Notes under the pieces: model-generated
The model's database searches: none
Told to the model about the DNA's origin: nothing
Seen by the model: only the letters and a program-made list of their open reading frames with translations
Translations under genes and position numbers: made by a program
NCBI RefSeq assembly: GCF_022760755.1
Contig: NZ_JAIVFP010000001.1
Location: 2,522,001-2,586,000, forward strand
Length of the DNA: 64,000 bases
Source of the DNA: Candidatus Rhodoblastus alkanivorans
Lineage (GTDB): Bacteria > Pseudomonadota > Alphaproteobacteria > Rhizobiales > Beijerinckiaceae
Reading direction: 5' to 3'
Part shown: in pieces, positions 35,366 through 45,881 of the stretch
How positions within the stretch are numbered: position 1 is the stretch's first letter
How the letters are laid out: the number at the start of each line of letters is the position of its first letter

Positions 35366-36343
35366 TCAGCGGCGCGCGACCGAAACCGGAACGCCGGCGC
35401 CCGGAATCGTCCCGAGATCGAACGGCCGCTGCGGAGGCATGGGCGGATTCTTCGGCAAGGGCGCGGCCGGCCTCGAATCCCCGGCGAGCGCCAGACGCTG
35501 CGGCGGTTCAGGCGGCAAGGGGGGATTGACGGCTTCGCGGACGCGCGGCGGCGGGTCGTAGGAGACGGGCGTGTCGCGCATGGCGATCCGCTCCACTTCG
35601 CGGTCAGGCGCGGCGGCCGGCGGGAAACCGCGCCGTTCCGCGACCTCGGTGGGGGAAAAGCCGAAATCGTTGAGTTCCGCCGGCCTGCCGTCGAAACGCA
35701 AGGTCGCCAGCAATTTGCGGTCGTCCGAGCCCGCAAGCGAAGCGCGCCCGACATAGTCGACCTTGACCAGAGACGTGCCGACCGATTTGAAGCCCAGAGT
35801 TTCCGCCGCGTGGGCCGAAAGGTCCATCAGGCGCCCGGTATGGAAAGGGCCGCGATCATTGACGCGCACGATCATCGAGCGGTGATTGCGCAGATTGGTC
35901 ACCCGGGCGTAGCACGGCAACGGCATGGTCGGATGCGCGGCGGTGATCGCGTTGCGATCATAAATCTCGCCATTGGCGGTGCGCCGGCCGTGGAAGGCGT
36001 CGCCATACCAGGAGGCGAGGCCGACCGCGCTATATTTGCGCTCGCTCGGCACATACCTATGGCCGGCTATCGTGTAAGGCTTGCCGACGAGATAGCGGCC
36101 GCCGCCTTTCGGCACCGGATCGCCGTCGGCGACGACCCGGGGGCTCGCGCGGCCGTAAAGGCCTTCGGGGAAATATTCTTTGCCGTGATGACGGGCGAAA
36201 TGCTGCGGGGACTGGGCGCAGCCGGCCATGGCGAGGACGCCGACGATGGCGAAGATTGGCCCTGCTTTCACGCGATTTGCGATGGCGCCGATGGTCGGGC
36301 GCGCCGCGATGAGCGCGAGTGGGCTGACGGGCGTCTTGGTCAC
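35366..36343 (-). CDS. rlpA: RlpA-like septal lipoprotein
   Basis: The 325-residue protein has a lipobox (VLAMAGC, Cys about 42) and a double-psi beta-barrel RlpA domain: GLASWYGDAFHGRRTANGEIYD, PLPCYARVTNL and VRVNDRGPFHTGRLMDLS. Ser/Asp residues typical of lytic transglycosylase activity are present. No SPOR domain is visible; instead a long Pro-rich tail follows. RlpA trims denuded glycan at the septum. The start was set at GTG 36343 with AAGGAA nearby; a Met further upstream would precede the signal. The first 25 residues form an unusually long n-region. Confidence 0.87.
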   Translation of the reverse strand: MTKTPVSPLALIAARPTIGAIANRVKAGPIFAIVGVLAMAGCAQSPQHFARHHGKEYFPEGLYGRASPRVVADGDPVPKGGGRYLVGKPYTIAGHRYVPSERKYSAVGLASWYGDAFHGRRTANGEIYDRNAITAAHPTMPLPCYARVTNLRNHRSMIVRVNDRGPFHTGRLMDLSAHAAETLGFKSVGTSLVKVDYVGRASLAGSDDRKLLATLRFDGRPAELNDFGFSPTEVAERRGFPPAAAPDREVERIAMRDTPVSYDPPPRVREAVNPPLPPEPPQRLALAGDSRPAAPLPKNPPMPPQRPFDLGTIPGAGVPVSVARR

Positions 36344-36472
36344 TGGCCTTTTTTCCTTGTTTCCGCCATGCCGGCGCAACCTTGCGGGTCGCCGACGCGC
36401 GTCGACGCGGGAGCTGTTCTGCCGAAAAACCACATCATCCGCCATATTGCGTCGGGGAAATTGCCAAAAGAT

Positions 36473-36492
36473 TTAACCAAATAGTTAACCAT
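36473..36492. promoter_or_regulatory. CtrA-like TTAACC repeat upstream of rlpA
   Basis: TTAACC (36473-36478) and TTAACCAT (36485-36492) recur at a 12-base interval, resembling the CtrA recognition sequences of alphaproteobacteria, although the TTAA-to-TTAA gap is eight rather than seven bases. It lies about 130 bases upstream of the rlpA start, in a divergence-free gap. Confidence 0.35.
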
Positions 36493-36614
36493 TTCCTAGG
36501 CATGCCGCCGCGAAGGCGCGCGCGTTCCGTCGGATCACGGTTTTGTGAACCCGCCTTAGAATGGTCCCGACAATATGTCAGAAATGCGGCAAAGCCCCGC
36601 CGGGCCTTCACGAA

Positions 36615-37067
36615 TCAGGCCTGCTTGCGCCAGCCGCCCTCTTCCGTTTCCTGCCAATAGGAGAGATTTGCGTTGCTTAGGCGCAACAGCCGCCATTGTT
36701 CGCGAGCTGTGGCGAGCGACATTTCGTCGCGCCCGTCGAACAGAAGGATCAGGCGCTCGTAGTCGGACCCGGCGAAGGGCTCGGCCGCGGCGCCCTCGAC
36801 CAGGAATCGAATCCGCGCGCCATTGGGATTGTCGTCGCCGCAGGTCAGCCAGACCGCCTGCAATTCGGGATCGCCGTCGTTCTGCGAGCCGTGCGGCAAG
36901 AAGGAATCCTCGGCATAGGTCCACAACAGGTCGTCGATCGCCGCCAGCCGCTCCGGCGTCCGGCTCTGCACCACGGCCCGCCAGCCGCGCTGGAGCGAAC
37001 GCTCGATCAGGGCCGGAAGCGCCTGTTCGAGTGTTCGCCTTTGCAGCTGGTAGAACCAGAATTCCAC
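36615..37067 (-). CDS. holC: DNA polymerase III chi subunit
   Basis: HolC links the clamp loader to single-strand binding protein. The 150 residues start MEFWFYQLQRRTLEQALPALIERSLQRGWR and contain the typical DLLWTYAEDSFLPHG and PIVF-like ERLILLFDG strands of the chi family. The ATG at 37067 is two bases past the pepA stop, the usual pepA-holC operon order. Length and motifs are standard. Confidence 0.93.
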   Translation of the reverse strand: MEFWFYQLQRRTLEQALPALIERSLQRGWRAVVQSRTPERLAAIDDLLWTYAEDSFLPHGSQNDGDPELQAVWLTCGDDNPNGARIRFLVEGAAAEPFAGSDYERLILLFDGRDEMSLATAREQWRLLRLSNANLSYWQETEEGGWRKQA

Positions 37068-37069
37068 GA

Positions 37070-38587
37070 TTATTCAGGCTTTTCGTAATAGTCTTTGACA
37101 AGCCGGTCGAGCAGGCGGACGCCCCAGCCCGAGCCCCAGCTCTGATTGAGGTCTCCGGTCGCCGCCGCCATGCCGGTGCCGGCAATGTCGAGATGGGCCC
37201 AGGGCGTGTCGTTGACGAAACGCTGGAGGAACTGCGCCGCGGTGATCGAGCCGGCGTGGCGCCCGCCGGTGTTCTTGATATCGGCGAACTTCGAATCGAT
37301 CAGTTTATCGTAGGCTGGGCCGAGCGGCATGCGCCAGACCTTTTCCCCGCTCTTGGTCCCGGCCTCGGTCAGGCGTTGGGCCAATTCGTCGTTGTTGCTG
37401 AACAGCCCGGCATATTCTTGGCCGAGCGCAACCAGAATCGCGCCGGTGAGCGTCGCGAGATCGATCATGAAGGCCGGCTTGTAAGCGTCCTGAACATGCC
37501 AGAGGACGTCGGCGAGGACGAGGCGCCCCTCGGCGTCGGTGTTGATGATCTCGATCGTCGTGCCCGACATGGCGGCGACGATGTCGCCGGGGCGCTGGGC
37601 GGCGCCGTCGGGCATGTTCTCGACCAGGCCGATCGCGCCGATGGCGTTGACCGCGGCCTTGCGCGAGGCGAGGGCGTGCATCAGGCCGGTCACGCAGGCG
37701 GCGCCCGCCATGTCGCCCTTCATATCCTCCATTCCGGCGCCGGGCTTGAGCGAAACGCCGCCCGAATCAAAACACACGCCCTTGCCGATGAAGGCGACCG
37801 GCTTGGCGTCCTTGGACCCGCCGTTCCAGCGCATGATGACGACCCGGCTCGGCCGTTTCGAGCCCTGGCCCACGCCGAGCAGCGCCCGCATGCCCAGAGC
37901 CTCCATCGCCGGAACGTCGAGAATTTCGACCTCGACGCCGAGTTTTTCCAGCTCCTTGGCCTTGTCCGCGAAGCTCTCGGGATAAAGCAGGTTCGGCGGA
38001 AGATTGACGAGGGTGCGGGCGAGATCCACGCCGTCGGCGAGCCCCTGGATGCCGGCGATCGCCGCGCCGTCCGCGCCGGCGATCTTCAGATCGACCGGGC
38101 CGCCGTTCTCGGAATCGTCTTTCCGCGCCTTTTTCGTCTTGAACTGATCGAATTTATAGCCGCGCAGGCGCAGGCCGAGGGCGAAATCCGAAGCCGCCGC
38201 GGCCGCGTCCTCGGGCGCCGAGGCGAAATCGAACAGGATTCGGGCCAGTTTCGCCTTGCCGAGCTTGGCCACCGTAAGGCCGCCGAGACGCAGGTAATCG
38301 ACCTTTTCACCCTCCTTGTCGGGCGCGGTCCCGAGCACCAGAAGCCGTTGCGCGGCGAGGCCGGCCGGCGCCAGAATGTCGAGCGCCGAGCCGATCTTGC
38401 CCTTGAAGGAGGCGGCCTCGGCGGCGCGCGGAATCAACCCCGCGGCGTCGCCGAGCGCCGAAGCCGCCGCCGCGCCAAGCGCGAGCGCGCCATCGACAAA
38501 AATGACCAGGGTGTAGCCTCCGGCTGGGGGCGCCGGGGCCAGAGCCTCCGCGATCGACATGACGCCAAGCGTGACGGAAGCGGACAT
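37070..38587 (-). CDS. pepA: Leucyl aminopeptidase (M17)
   Basis: PepA is a dinuclear metal aminopeptidase that removes N-terminal residues from peptides in the cytoplasm. The 505 residues have the M17 catalytic region with [23 protein letters not shown] and [14 protein letters not shown]. The start at 38587 ([10 protein letters not shown]) has GAGG six bases upstream; longer readings add basic non-conserved residues. It is followed by holC with a two-base gap. It may also bind DNA in some bacteria. Confidence 0.96.
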   Translation of the reverse strand: MSASVTLGVMSIAEALAPAPPAGGYTLVIFVDGALALGAAAASALGDAAGLIPRAAEAASFKGKIGSALDILAPAGLAAQRLLVLGTAPDKEGEKVDYLRLGGLTVAKLGKAKLARILFDFASAPEDAAAAASDFALGLRLRGYKFDQFKTKKARKDDSENGGPVDLKIAGADGAAIAGIQGLADGVDLARTLVNLPPNLLYPESFADKAKELEKLGVEVEILDVPAMEALGMRALLGVGQGSKRPSRVVIMRWNGGSKDAKPVAFIGKGVCFDSGGVSLKPGAGMEDMKGDMAGAACVTGLMHALASRKAAVNAIGAIGLVENMPDGAAQRPGDIVAAMSGTTIEIINTDAEGRLVLADVLWHVQDAYKPAFMIDLATLTGAILVALGQEYAGLFSNNDELAQRLTEAGTKSGEKVWRMPLGPAYDKLIDSKFADIKNTGGRHAGSITAAQFLQRFVNDTPWAHLDIAGTGMAAATGDLNQSWGSGWGVRLLDRLVKDYYEKPE

Positions 38588-38984
38588 GGAAACCTCACTT
38601 TGAGCGCGCCGCGGCGCGCGGGACGGAGAAAGACTTGCCGCCTCAGGGAAGTTGGGCGGATAGGGATTCGCGTCAATATGCGACGGCTCATCGAATCCGG
38701 TCAATGCGCACTGTGCCCGGAAAGTCACGCTCCTTCCAAAGCTTCGCGCCAAGGGGCGCCGCGACAAAACGCAGCCTTGGAAACGCCAAACTGAGCAGGC
38801 TATCTAGGGGCGAGGCCCAGGGTTCCGAACTCAGGTCGACAACGCCGTCACGCCCGTCCCGCGACTTGACGTCTTGAACCAAGGCGTCAGCCCGAGGTCG
38901 AAGTTCTGGCGTGAGGGCCCGTGCTCTTTGCGGCGCCGCAATTTTGATTTATGTCGAGGCGCGCGCCGCGAGCGAAAGCAGAAT
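38588..38984. other. Divergent intergenic region between pepA and lptF
   Basis: About 400 bases without a supported gene. A weak promoter for lptF may be TTGGAA (38777-38782) and TATCTA (38801-38806) with an 18-base spacer. Otherwise no repeats or structures were seen. Confidence 0.4.
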
Positions 38985-40112
38985 ATGTCCCTGGTCGAAC
39001 GCTATATTTTCAAGATCTCCGGCTCGGCCTTCCTGATCGCACTCGGGGTGCTCACGGCCGTGATTTGGCTGACCCAGGCGATGCGCGATTTCGACCTGAT
39101 GACCACCAAGGGCCAGTCCCTGATCGTTTTTTTCCATATCACCGGCCTGATCATCCCCTCGCTGCTGATGGTCATTTCGCCGATCGCTCTATTCATCGCG
39201 ACCGTTTTCGCCCTCAACAAGCTCAATGGCGACAGCGAACTGGTCGTCGCCGCCTCGGCGGGCCTTTCGCCCTTCCAGCTGTTCCGGCCCTTCGCCGCCC
39301 TGATCGTGGCCGGGTCTCTGTTTTGCGGCGTCATGTCGCTGTGGGCGATGCCCTGGAGCTTTCGCGCCCTGCGCTATGCGATTTCCGAGGTCCATACCGA
39401 CTTCCTGACCCGAATCGTGCGGCCCGGCGCCTTCAACGGGCTCGATTACGGCCTTTATTTCCACTATCGCGAGCGCGGACCGGGCGGCGCCCTGCTCGGC
39501 ATTTTCATGCTCGACCAGCGCGAGCCGGGCCAAAGCAACGTCTATCTTGCGGAACGGGGAATCGCGACCAAGGTCGGCGACCAGAATTACCTCGTGCTCC
39601 AGACGGGAACGATCCAGCGCCAGGACAAAGGCAGCGCCGCCCCCGCCATCGTGATGTTCGATTCCTACGCCCTCGACCTCGACCGTTTCGGTTCGCGCGC
39701 GGATAGCGCGCCGCTGCGCCCGCGCGAGCGCTCGACCTGGGACCTGCTGCACTACGACACGTCCGAACCCTATGTGAAACTGGACGAGGGCCATTTCCGC
39801 GCCGAGCTGCACGAAAGGTTCACCGCCCCGCTCTATGCGCTCGCCATGGGCATGATCGCCTTCGCCGCCCTCGGCGCCCCCCGGACCACGCGCCAGAATC
39901 GCGGCGTGGCCATTGGCGCGGCGGTGCTCGCGGCCCTGCTGCTGCGGGTCGGCGGCTTCGGCGCCTCGGCCCTGATGGCCCGCGAGGCCTCCGCCGTGCC
40001 GCTCGCCTACGCCCTGCCCCTCGGCGGCGCCGCCGTGGCGGCGCTCTATGCCTTCCGTTCCGCTTTCCGGCACCCCTTCGGGCGCGCGCGCGCCGTTTAC
40101 GCGGCGGCCTGA
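38985..40112 (+). CDS. lptF: LPS export permease LptF
   Basis: The 375-residue inner-membrane protein is one of the two permease subunits of the LptB2FG transporter that extracts lipopolysaccharide. It has N-terminal helices (SGSAFLIALGVLTAVIWLTQ, then LIIPSLLMVISPIALFIATVFALNKL), a periplasmic beta-jellyroll segment in the middle, and C-terminal helices. The ATG at 38985 is the family start; an earlier Met at 38874 adds a non-conserved region. It is the first gene of lptF-lptG-lptD-surA-pdxA-rsmA and abuts lptG directly. Confidence 0.94.
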   Translation: MSLVERYIFKISGSAFLIALGVLTAVIWLTQAMRDFDLMTTKGQSLIVFFHITGLIIPSLLMVISPIALFIATVFALNKLNGDSELVVAASAGLSPFQLFRPFAALIVAGSLFCGVMSLWAMPWSFRALRYAISEVHTDFLTRIVRPGAFNGLDYGLYFHYRERGPGGALLGIFMLDQREPGQSNVYLAERGIATKVGDQNYLVLQTGTIQRQDKGSAAPAIVMFDSYALDLDRFGSRADSAPLRPRERSTWDLLHYDTSEPYVKLDEGHFRAELHERFTAPLYALAMGMIAFAALGAPRTTRQNRGVAIGAAVLAALLLRVGGFGASALMAREASAVPLAYALPLGGAAVAALYAFRSAFRHPFGRARAVYAAA

Positions 40113-41195
40113 ATGATCGGACCCACGCTCGGCCTTTATCTCGGCTCACGTTTCGTCAAGAGCGTCGCCGTCGTCTTTTTCACGATCTTCGCCCTGATTT
40201 ATATGGTCGATTTCGTGGAGCTTCTGCGCCGCTCCAGCGACAGCCCCAATGCGGGAACGGCTCTGGTCGCCTGGCTTGCGCTTCTGGACACGCCGATCGT
40301 CGCCGAGCAGATTCTCCCCTTCGCCGTCCTGTTCGGGGCGATGGCGGCCTTCATCAATCTCACCCGCAAGCTGGAGCTGGTGGTGGCGCGCGCGGCCGGC
40401 GTGTCGGTGTGGCAGTTCCTTGCCCCGCCGCTGCTGGCGGCGCTCGGCGTCGGCCTTGTCGCGATCGGGATTTACAACCCGCTGTCGGCGACGATGAAAC
40501 AGCGGGCCGAACTCATCGAAGCCGGGCTTTTCAAGAACAAGCTGCTCGCCAATGACACCAGCATGTGGATTCGCCAGACGAGCCCGGTCGGGCAATCGAT
40601 TCTGCGGGCGGGCGCCTCCGCAAATTCCGGTTTGCATCTGGTCAATGTCACGGCCTTCGTATTCGACAAGACCGGCAAGTTCCTGGAACGGGCCGACGCC
40701 GACGAGGCGGACATGATCGATGGCGAGTGGCGGCTCTCCAAGGTGGTGATCGCTGCGCCAGGGGTCGCGCCACGGAGAGTAGATGTTTACCATCTCGCGA
40801 CTAATCTGCGGCCCAACCAGGTCGTGCAGAGTTTCGTATCGCCTGAATCGGTTCCATTCTGGTCTCTGCCACGCTTTGTGGAAGACACCGAAGAAGCCGG
40901 TCTCGACGCAGTGGGGTATCGTTTGCGTTTCCAGTCCCTCCTCGCCTTGCCGGCGCTCCTGGCGGCCATGGTGTTGATTGCAGCCTCATTTTCGCTGAAA
41001 CTGTCCCGTATGGGCGGCGTCGGGGTTCTGGTTCTGGGTGGCGTCGGAGCGGGCTTCGTGCTTTATGTCGCCACGAAACTCGTATCCGACCTTGGCAACG
41101 CGGGGGTGCTGAGCACGCCCGTGGCCGCGTGGTCGCCGGCAATCGTGGCGAATATGTTGGGCGCGCTCACTCTTCTCAATCGCGAGGACGGCTGA
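40113..41195 (+). CDS. lptG: LPS export permease LptG
   Basis: LptG is the second permease of the LptB2FG complex. The 360 residues have six membrane segments in LptG order: SVAVVFFTIFALIYMVDFVELLRR, ILPFAVLFGAMAAFINLTRK, then the periplasmic domain, then LLALPALLAAMVLIAASFSL and GVLVLGGVGAGFVLYVATKL. The start codon follows the lptF stop without a gap, and its stop overlaps the lptD ATG (TGATG). Confidence 0.95.
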   Translation: MIGPTLGLYLGSRFVKSVAVVFFTIFALIYMVDFVELLRRSSDSPNAGTALVAWLALLDTPIVAEQILPFAVLFGAMAAFINLTRKLELVVARAAGVSVWQFLAPPLLAALGVGLVAIGIYNPLSATMKQRAELIEAGLFKNKLLANDTSMWIRQTSPVGQSILRAGASANSGLHLVNVTAFVFDKTGKFLERADADEADMIDGEWRLSKVVIAAPGVAPRRVDVYHLATNLRPNQVVQSFVSPESVPFWSLPRFVEDTEEAGLDAVGYRLRFQSLLALPALLAAMVLIAASFSLKLSRMGGVGVLVLGGVGAGFVLYVATKLVSDLGNAGVLSTPVAAWSPAIVANMLGALTLLNREDG

Positions 41196-43792
41196 TGGCG
41201 AAGGGTCTTCCCAATCGCCGGACTCGCCGCGCGGCGCGCCGCCGAGGGTCGGGGCGCGCCCTCCGTCTGGGCGCATTCAGCCTTTTCTCGGCGGGACTGG
41301 TTCTTTTCGTCGGCGTCCCCGGCCCCGTCCGCGATGCCGCGGCCCAGACATTGGGCGACCGCATCTCCGGCGCAGCCAGCGGCCAGAAGGGCCCGATGGT
41401 GGTCGAGGCCAATGAAGTCGTCTACGACGACAAGGCCCATTCGGTGACGGCGGAGGGCGACGCCCAGATCTATTACGAGGGCAAGGTCCTCGAAGCCGAC
41501 CGGGTCACTTATTTCAAGGACACCGGGCGGGTGCTGGCGGAAGGCTCGGTCAAGCTCACCGATCCCGACGGCTCGGTGACCCATGCCGACAAGATGGAAT
41601 TGTCCGGCGATTTCAAACAGGGTTTCGTGGACACGGTGCGCGCGGACACCAAGGAGCGCACCCATGTGAGCGCGACCCGCTCGGACAAGGTGGACGCCGA
41701 CACCACCGTCTTTTACAGGGGAACCTATACCGCCTGCCCGAGCTGCGCCGAACATCCAGAGCGCCCGCCGCTGTGGCGCCTGCGCGCCAAAAAGATCATC
41801 CATAAAAACAACGAGCAGATGCTCTATTTCGAAGATGCGACCTTCGAACTCTACGGCTATCCGATCGCTTATTTTCCGTTCTTCTCGACGGCGGACCCGA
41901 GCGTGAAGCGTCAATCCGGCTTCCTGGCCCCCCGCATCGCCTACAGGTCCACCACCGGCTATGGCTTGGGCACGCCCTATTTCTGGGCGATAGCGCCGAA
42001 CATGGACCTGACGGTCACGCCGATGTACCTCATGCGCCAGGGCCTGTGGGGAGACGTCGAGTTCCGCCATCGGCTCGACAATGGCTATTATTACATCGAC
42101 ATCAACGGCATCCATCAGCAGGCGGACAGCGCCTTCGCCCCGCAGCCCTGGGGCTCGGGCGACCAGACCAACCGCGGCGCGGTCACCACCCAGGGCACGA
42201 TCTGGCTGAGCCAGAAGTGGAAGTTCGGCTGGGACGTGATGCGCGTTTCCGATAAATGGTACGTCAACGATTACGGGCTGCCCAATCCCGTGCTGAACGG
42301 AAATTTCTACAGCGAGACCTCATCGTCGGTCTATCTGAACGGTCAGGGCGACCGCGGCTATTTCGACCTGCGCGGCTATTCGTTCCAGGGCCTGTCCAAC
42401 TTCGACTACCAGCCGCAGCTCGCCGCCGTCTGGCCGATGTGGGACTATAACAAGACGATCGACCTCGCGCCTGAGAAGACCCACGGCATTGGCGGCCAGC
42501 TCGAAATCGACGCCAATCTGACCAGCTCCTCGGCGGCGCTCGCCTCCTATCAGCAGGTCGGCGCGATCGAGATCGACAACCTTTACGGCCTGCATCCGGT
42601 CTGCAACAATCCCGTCACCGGCAAGCCCGATTACACCCCGGGCGCCTGCATACTCCGTGGCATCGGCGGCAACTATACGAGCGGCACGGTCGAATTGTCG
42701 TGGAAGCGCAAGATCATCGATCCGCTCGGCGAAGTCTTCACCCCCTTCGCCTTCCTGCGCGCCAACGGTAATTACCTGAACTATTCAACTTCGGGCTCAG
42801 CGACCTTCGGCTCGGACACCATCGCCAACGCCTATCAGAGCAATTACTTCGGGGATAACAACCAGTTCCAGGGCACGATGACGCCGGGCGTGGGTCTTGA
42901 ATGGCGCTATCCTCTGCTGGCGCGCACCCCCATCGGATCGCTGGTGATTGAGCCGATCGCCCAGATCATCGCGCGGCCGAACAGCCAGATCTCGAATACG
43001 ATCGTCAATCTGGACGCGCAAAGCCTGGTGTTCGACGATTCGAACCTGTTCGAATGGGACAAATATTCCGGCTACGACCGGTTCGAGACGGGCGTGCGGG
43101 CCAATTACGGCGCCCAGTTCACCCTCGACATGGACAAGCACGGCTATGTCAACGCCATGTTCGGCCAGTCCGCCCAGGTCGCCGGGGTGAACTCATACAA
43201 CACGCCGGACGCCGCCAATGTCGGTCTCGAATCCGGCCTCAATACGCCGATGTCCGATTATATTACGCGCGTCACCTACACGCCCAACAGCAATTACAGC
43301 TTCATCGCCAAGGCGCGGTTCAACGAGGCGACATGGGCTCTCGCGCATCTCGACGTCACCGCGCGCGCCCATTATGGGCCGATCGAATTCAGTGGCCAGT
43401 TCGCCGATTACGAGCAGCAGCCGATGATCGGCTATATCTATCGGCGCGAAGGACTTCAGTTCAGCTCGAAATATAACGTGCTGGAGCATTATTTCGTCTC
43501 CGGCAACATCAATTTCGACCTCAGCCGCCACTATTACTATCCGGATTACCTGCCGACCCCGCAGCCCACGTTCTCGATCGCCGCCTGGGGCATCGGCGCC
43601 GGCTATACCGACGATTGCACCAATTTTTCGATCAATTACACCAACGCCATTTCCGACAATTTCGGCAATCCGCCCGCCTATGTGCGCAACCAGACTCTGC
43701 TGCTGACGCTCGACCTGCGCACGCTTGGCGACATCAAGGCGCCGATCATGGTCTCCCCCGGCCAGATTCAGGACGGCGTGCGTTACAATTGA
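41195..43792 (+). CDS. lptD: LPS assembly outer-membrane protein LptD
   Basis: This 865-residue protein inserts LPS into the outer membrane. After a basic N-terminus and a signal peptide (AFSLFSAGLVLFVGV) it has an OstA-like periplasmic jellyroll (VVEANEVVYDDKAHSVTAEGDAQIYYEG) and then a large beta-barrel rich in Gly, Asn and aromatic residues. The order and size fit LptD; Cys residues (CPSC around 185, CNNP and CILR in the barrel) could form disulfides. It overlaps lptG by one base. It is followed by surA after 143 bases. Confidence 0.95.
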   Translation: MAKGLPNRRTRRAARRRGSGRALRLGAFSLFSAGLVLFVGVPGPVRDAAAQTLGDRISGAASGQKGPMVVEANEVVYDDKAHSVTAEGDAQIYYEGKVLEADRVTYFKDTGRVLAEGSVKLTDPDGSVTHADKMELSGDFKQGFVDTVRADTKERTHVSATRSDKVDADTTVFYRGTYTACPSCAEHPERPPLWRLRAKKIIHKNNEQMLYFEDATFELYGYPIAYFPFFSTADPSVKRQSGFLAPRIAYRSTTGYGLGTPYFWAIAPNMDLTVTPMYLMRQGLWGDVEFRHRLDNGYYYIDINGIHQQADSAFAPQPWGSGDQTNRGAVTTQGTIWLSQKWKFGWDVMRVSDKWYVNDYGLPNPVLNGNFYSETSSSVYLNGQGDRGYFDLRGYSFQGLSNFDYQPQLAAVWPMWDYNKTIDLAPEKTHGIGGQLEIDANLTSSSAALASYQQVGAIEIDNLYGLHPVCNNPVTGKPDYTPGACILRGIGGNYTSGTVELSWKRKIIDPLGEVFTPFAFLRANGNYLNYSTSGSATFGSDTIANAYQSNYFGDNNQFQGTMTPGVGLEWRYPLLARTPIGSLVIEPIAQIIARPNSQISNTIVNLDAQSLVFDDSNLFEWDKYSGYDRFETGVRANYGAQFTLDMDKHGYVNAMFGQSAQVAGVNSYNTPDAANVGLESGLNTPMSDYITRVTYTPNSNYSFIAKARFNEATWALAHLDVTARAHYGPIEFSGQFADYEQQPMIGYIYRREGLQFSSKYNVLEHYFVSGNINFDLSRHYYYPDYLPTPQPTFSIAAWGIGAGYTDDCTNFSINYTNAISDNFGNPPAYVRNQTLLLTLDLRTLGDIKAPIMVSPGQIQDGVRYN

Positions 43793-43935
43793 CGGCGCGG
43801 CTGCCGTATATGGTCATCTGGCGTCTTGCCCCACAAACCCTTATGCGGCTAACGTCCCGACCCGATTGCCGCCGCAATTTTCCGAAATGGGATGGACGGC
43901 GGCGGATGGCGTCGAGCAAGCGGCTGTAACGGAAA

Positions 43936-44874
43936 ATGGGCATGGCATTCGGAATGAAAGGGAATTTCGGTGGATCGGCGCGACTTTTCGCGCTCGTCCT
44001 TATGGCTCTGGCGGCGTGTTGGCCCGCGGCGGGCGCTCGCGCCCAGTCCGTCGTCGCCACCGTCAATGGCGACGCCATCACCACTTATGACATAGCCCAG
44101 CGCGCCAGGCTGCTGCGCGCCATCGGCCAGCCCTCCTCCTCCTCGGCGGCGCTCGAAAGCCTGATCGAATCGCGGGTGAAGGCCACCGAAATCAACAAAT
44201 ACCAAATCCACATCTCGGCGAGCCAATTCGGTCCGACGATCCATTATTTCGCCGAAAAGGGCCATATGTCGGACGCACAGCTCCAGCAAAGGGTTGCAGC
44301 GGCCCATATCGATCCGAAACACGTCGAGAATTTCTTCGCCATCCACCAGGCCTTCGTGCTTTACGCCCGCGCCCGCAACCGCGCCGTCGAGGTGAGCCGC
44401 GAGGCGGTCGACGCCGAAATCGCGCGCGACAAGTCGATCTCGAAGGAAAAGACCTACACCCTGCGCCAGGTGGTCCTCATCGTGCCGCCCTCCGCCGGGG
44501 CTGCGGGCCTTCAGGCCGCGGTCAAGAAGATGGCGGCTTTGCGCGCGCGCTTCACCAATTGCGAAACCGGCGTGAAAATCGCCACCGAAATGGGTGATTT
44601 CGTGGTGCGCGACCCGATCACCCGCACCTCGTCGCAGCTTGGCGACCAGTTGACCGCGCTTCTCGACAAGACGCCGCTCGGCCACCTGAGCGGCCCGAAC
44701 CGGGATTCGACGGGCATCGCCGCCGTGGCGGTCTGCGAGCGCAAGGCGGCGGGATCGGACGCCGAACGCAAACTGGCGCAGGACAAGGTCCTGCAGCGGA
44801 TCGTCGAGAAACAGGCCGATGCGCTTTACGCCGATCTTCGCGCCCGCGCCGTGATCGTCAAGACAGGAAAATGA
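43936..44874 (+). CDS. surA: SurA-like periplasmic chaperone
   Basis: The 312-residue protein has a signal peptide (LFALVLMALAACWPAAGARAQ) and the SurA N-terminal domain (VVATVNGDAITTYDIAQRARLL, then LIESRVKATEINKY). A C-terminal parvulin-like segment is shortened and lacks a clear peptidyl-prolyl isomerase signature. SurA helps outer-membrane proteins such as LptD to fold. The start at 43936 is one of two nearby ATGs (the other at 43942). Its stop overlaps the pdxA ATG (ATGA). Its place next to lptD matches many alphaproteobacteria. Confidence 0.85.
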   Translation: MGMAFGMKGNFGGSARLFALVLMALAACWPAAGARAQSVVATVNGDAITTYDIAQRARLLRAIGQPSSSSAALESLIESRVKATEINKYQIHISASQFGPTIHYFAEKGHMSDAQLQQRVAAAHIDPKHVENFFAIHQAFVLYARARNRAVEVSREAVDAEIARDKSISKEKTYTLRQVVLIVPPSAGAAGLQAAVKKMAALRARFTNCETGVKIATEMGDFVVRDPITRTSSQLGDQLTALLDKTPLGHLSGPNRDSTGIAAVAVCERKAAGSDAERKLAQDKVLQRIVEKQADALYADLRARAVIVKTGK

Positions 44875-45881
44875 CCGCGTCCCGTCCGCCCCTTTGCCTG
44901 ACGCAAGGCGATCCGTCAGGCGTCGGACCGGACATTACGCTCACGCTTTACAGCCGAAGCCGCGACGACGGCGAACCCTTCCTCGTCCTGGCCGATCCCG
45001 GCCTGCTGCGCCGCCGCGCGGAACGGCTCGGTCTCCCGGTCGAGGTTGTCGAGGCCGAGCCCGAACAGGCGGCGGAAGTTTTTCCTTCCGCTTTGCCGGT
45101 GCTGGCGCTGAAAGCGCGCGTCGCCGGCGAGCCGGGGCAGCCCGATCCGGCCGACGCGCCGGCGACGATCGAATCGATTGCGCGCGCCGTCGAACTCGTC
45201 CATGCCGGCCGGGCCTGCGCCGTCGTCACTAATCCGATCGCCAAATCCGTGCTCTACCGCGCCGGATTCGCCCATCCCGGCCATACCGAATATCTCGGCG
45301 AACTCGCGCGCAAACTTTATGGACGCGCCGTGCGTCCAGTCATGCTGCTGTGGTCGCGGGAGCTCGCGGTGGTTCCGGCGACCATCCATGTCCCGCTGGC
45401 GCAGGTTCCCGCCCTACTCACGACCGAGGACCTGGTCGAGATCGGCGAGATCGTCGCCGAGGCGTTCCGCCGCGATTTCGGCATCGCCCGGCCGCGGCTG
45501 GTCTTCGCTGGCCTCAATCCCCATGCCGGCGAGGACGGCGCGATCGGCCGCGAGGACATCGAGATCATCGCCCCAGCCGTCGCGCGGCTCGCGGCGCGGG
45601 GTCACGACGTTCGCGGCCCCCTGCCCGCCGACACCATGTTCCACGCCGCGGCGCGCGAAACCTATGACGTCGCGATCTGCGCCTATCACGACCAGGCGCT
45701 GATTCCGATCAAGACCCTGGCCTTCGACAGCGGGGTCAATGTCACCCTCGGCCTGCCCTTCATCCGCACCTCGCCCGATCATGGAACCGCCTTCGCCATC
45801 GCCGGGACCGGGGCCGCGCGGGACACGAGCCTGGCGGAGGCGACAGCGCTCGCGGCAAGAATGGCGCGAGCGCGCGCATGA
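44871..45881 (+). CDS. pdxA: 4-hydroxythreonine-4-phosphate dehydrogenase
   Basis: PdxA makes the 3-amino-2-oxopropyl phosphate precursor in pyridoxal phosphate synthesis. The 336 residues contain the family motifs [39 protein letters not shown] and the metal-binding region PADTMFH...[10 protein letters not shown]. It overlaps surA by four bases and rsmA by four bases. The surA-pdxA-rsmA order is conserved in proteobacteria. Confidence 0.96.
   Translation: MTASRPPLCLTQGDPSGVGPDITLTLYSRSRDDGEPFLVLADPGLLRRRAERLGLPVEVVEAEPEQAAEVFPSALPVLALKARVAGEPGQPDPADAPATIESIARAVELVHAGRACAVVTNPIAKSVLYRAGFAHPGHTEYLGELARKLYGRAVRPVMLLWSRELAVVPATIHVPLAQVPALLTTEDLVEIGEIVAEAFRRDFGIARPRLVFAGLNPHAGEDGAIGREDIEIIAPAVARLAARGHDVRGPLPADTMFHAAARETYDVAICAYHDQALIPIKTLAFDSGVNVTLGLPFIRTSPDHGTAFAIAGTGAARDTSLAEATALAARMARARA

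Noticed and set aside
36575-38794. 739-codon plus-strand frame across pepA and holC
   Set aside because: It runs antisense to two genes with unmistakable motifs; the translation is low-complexity and Arg-rich with no domain.
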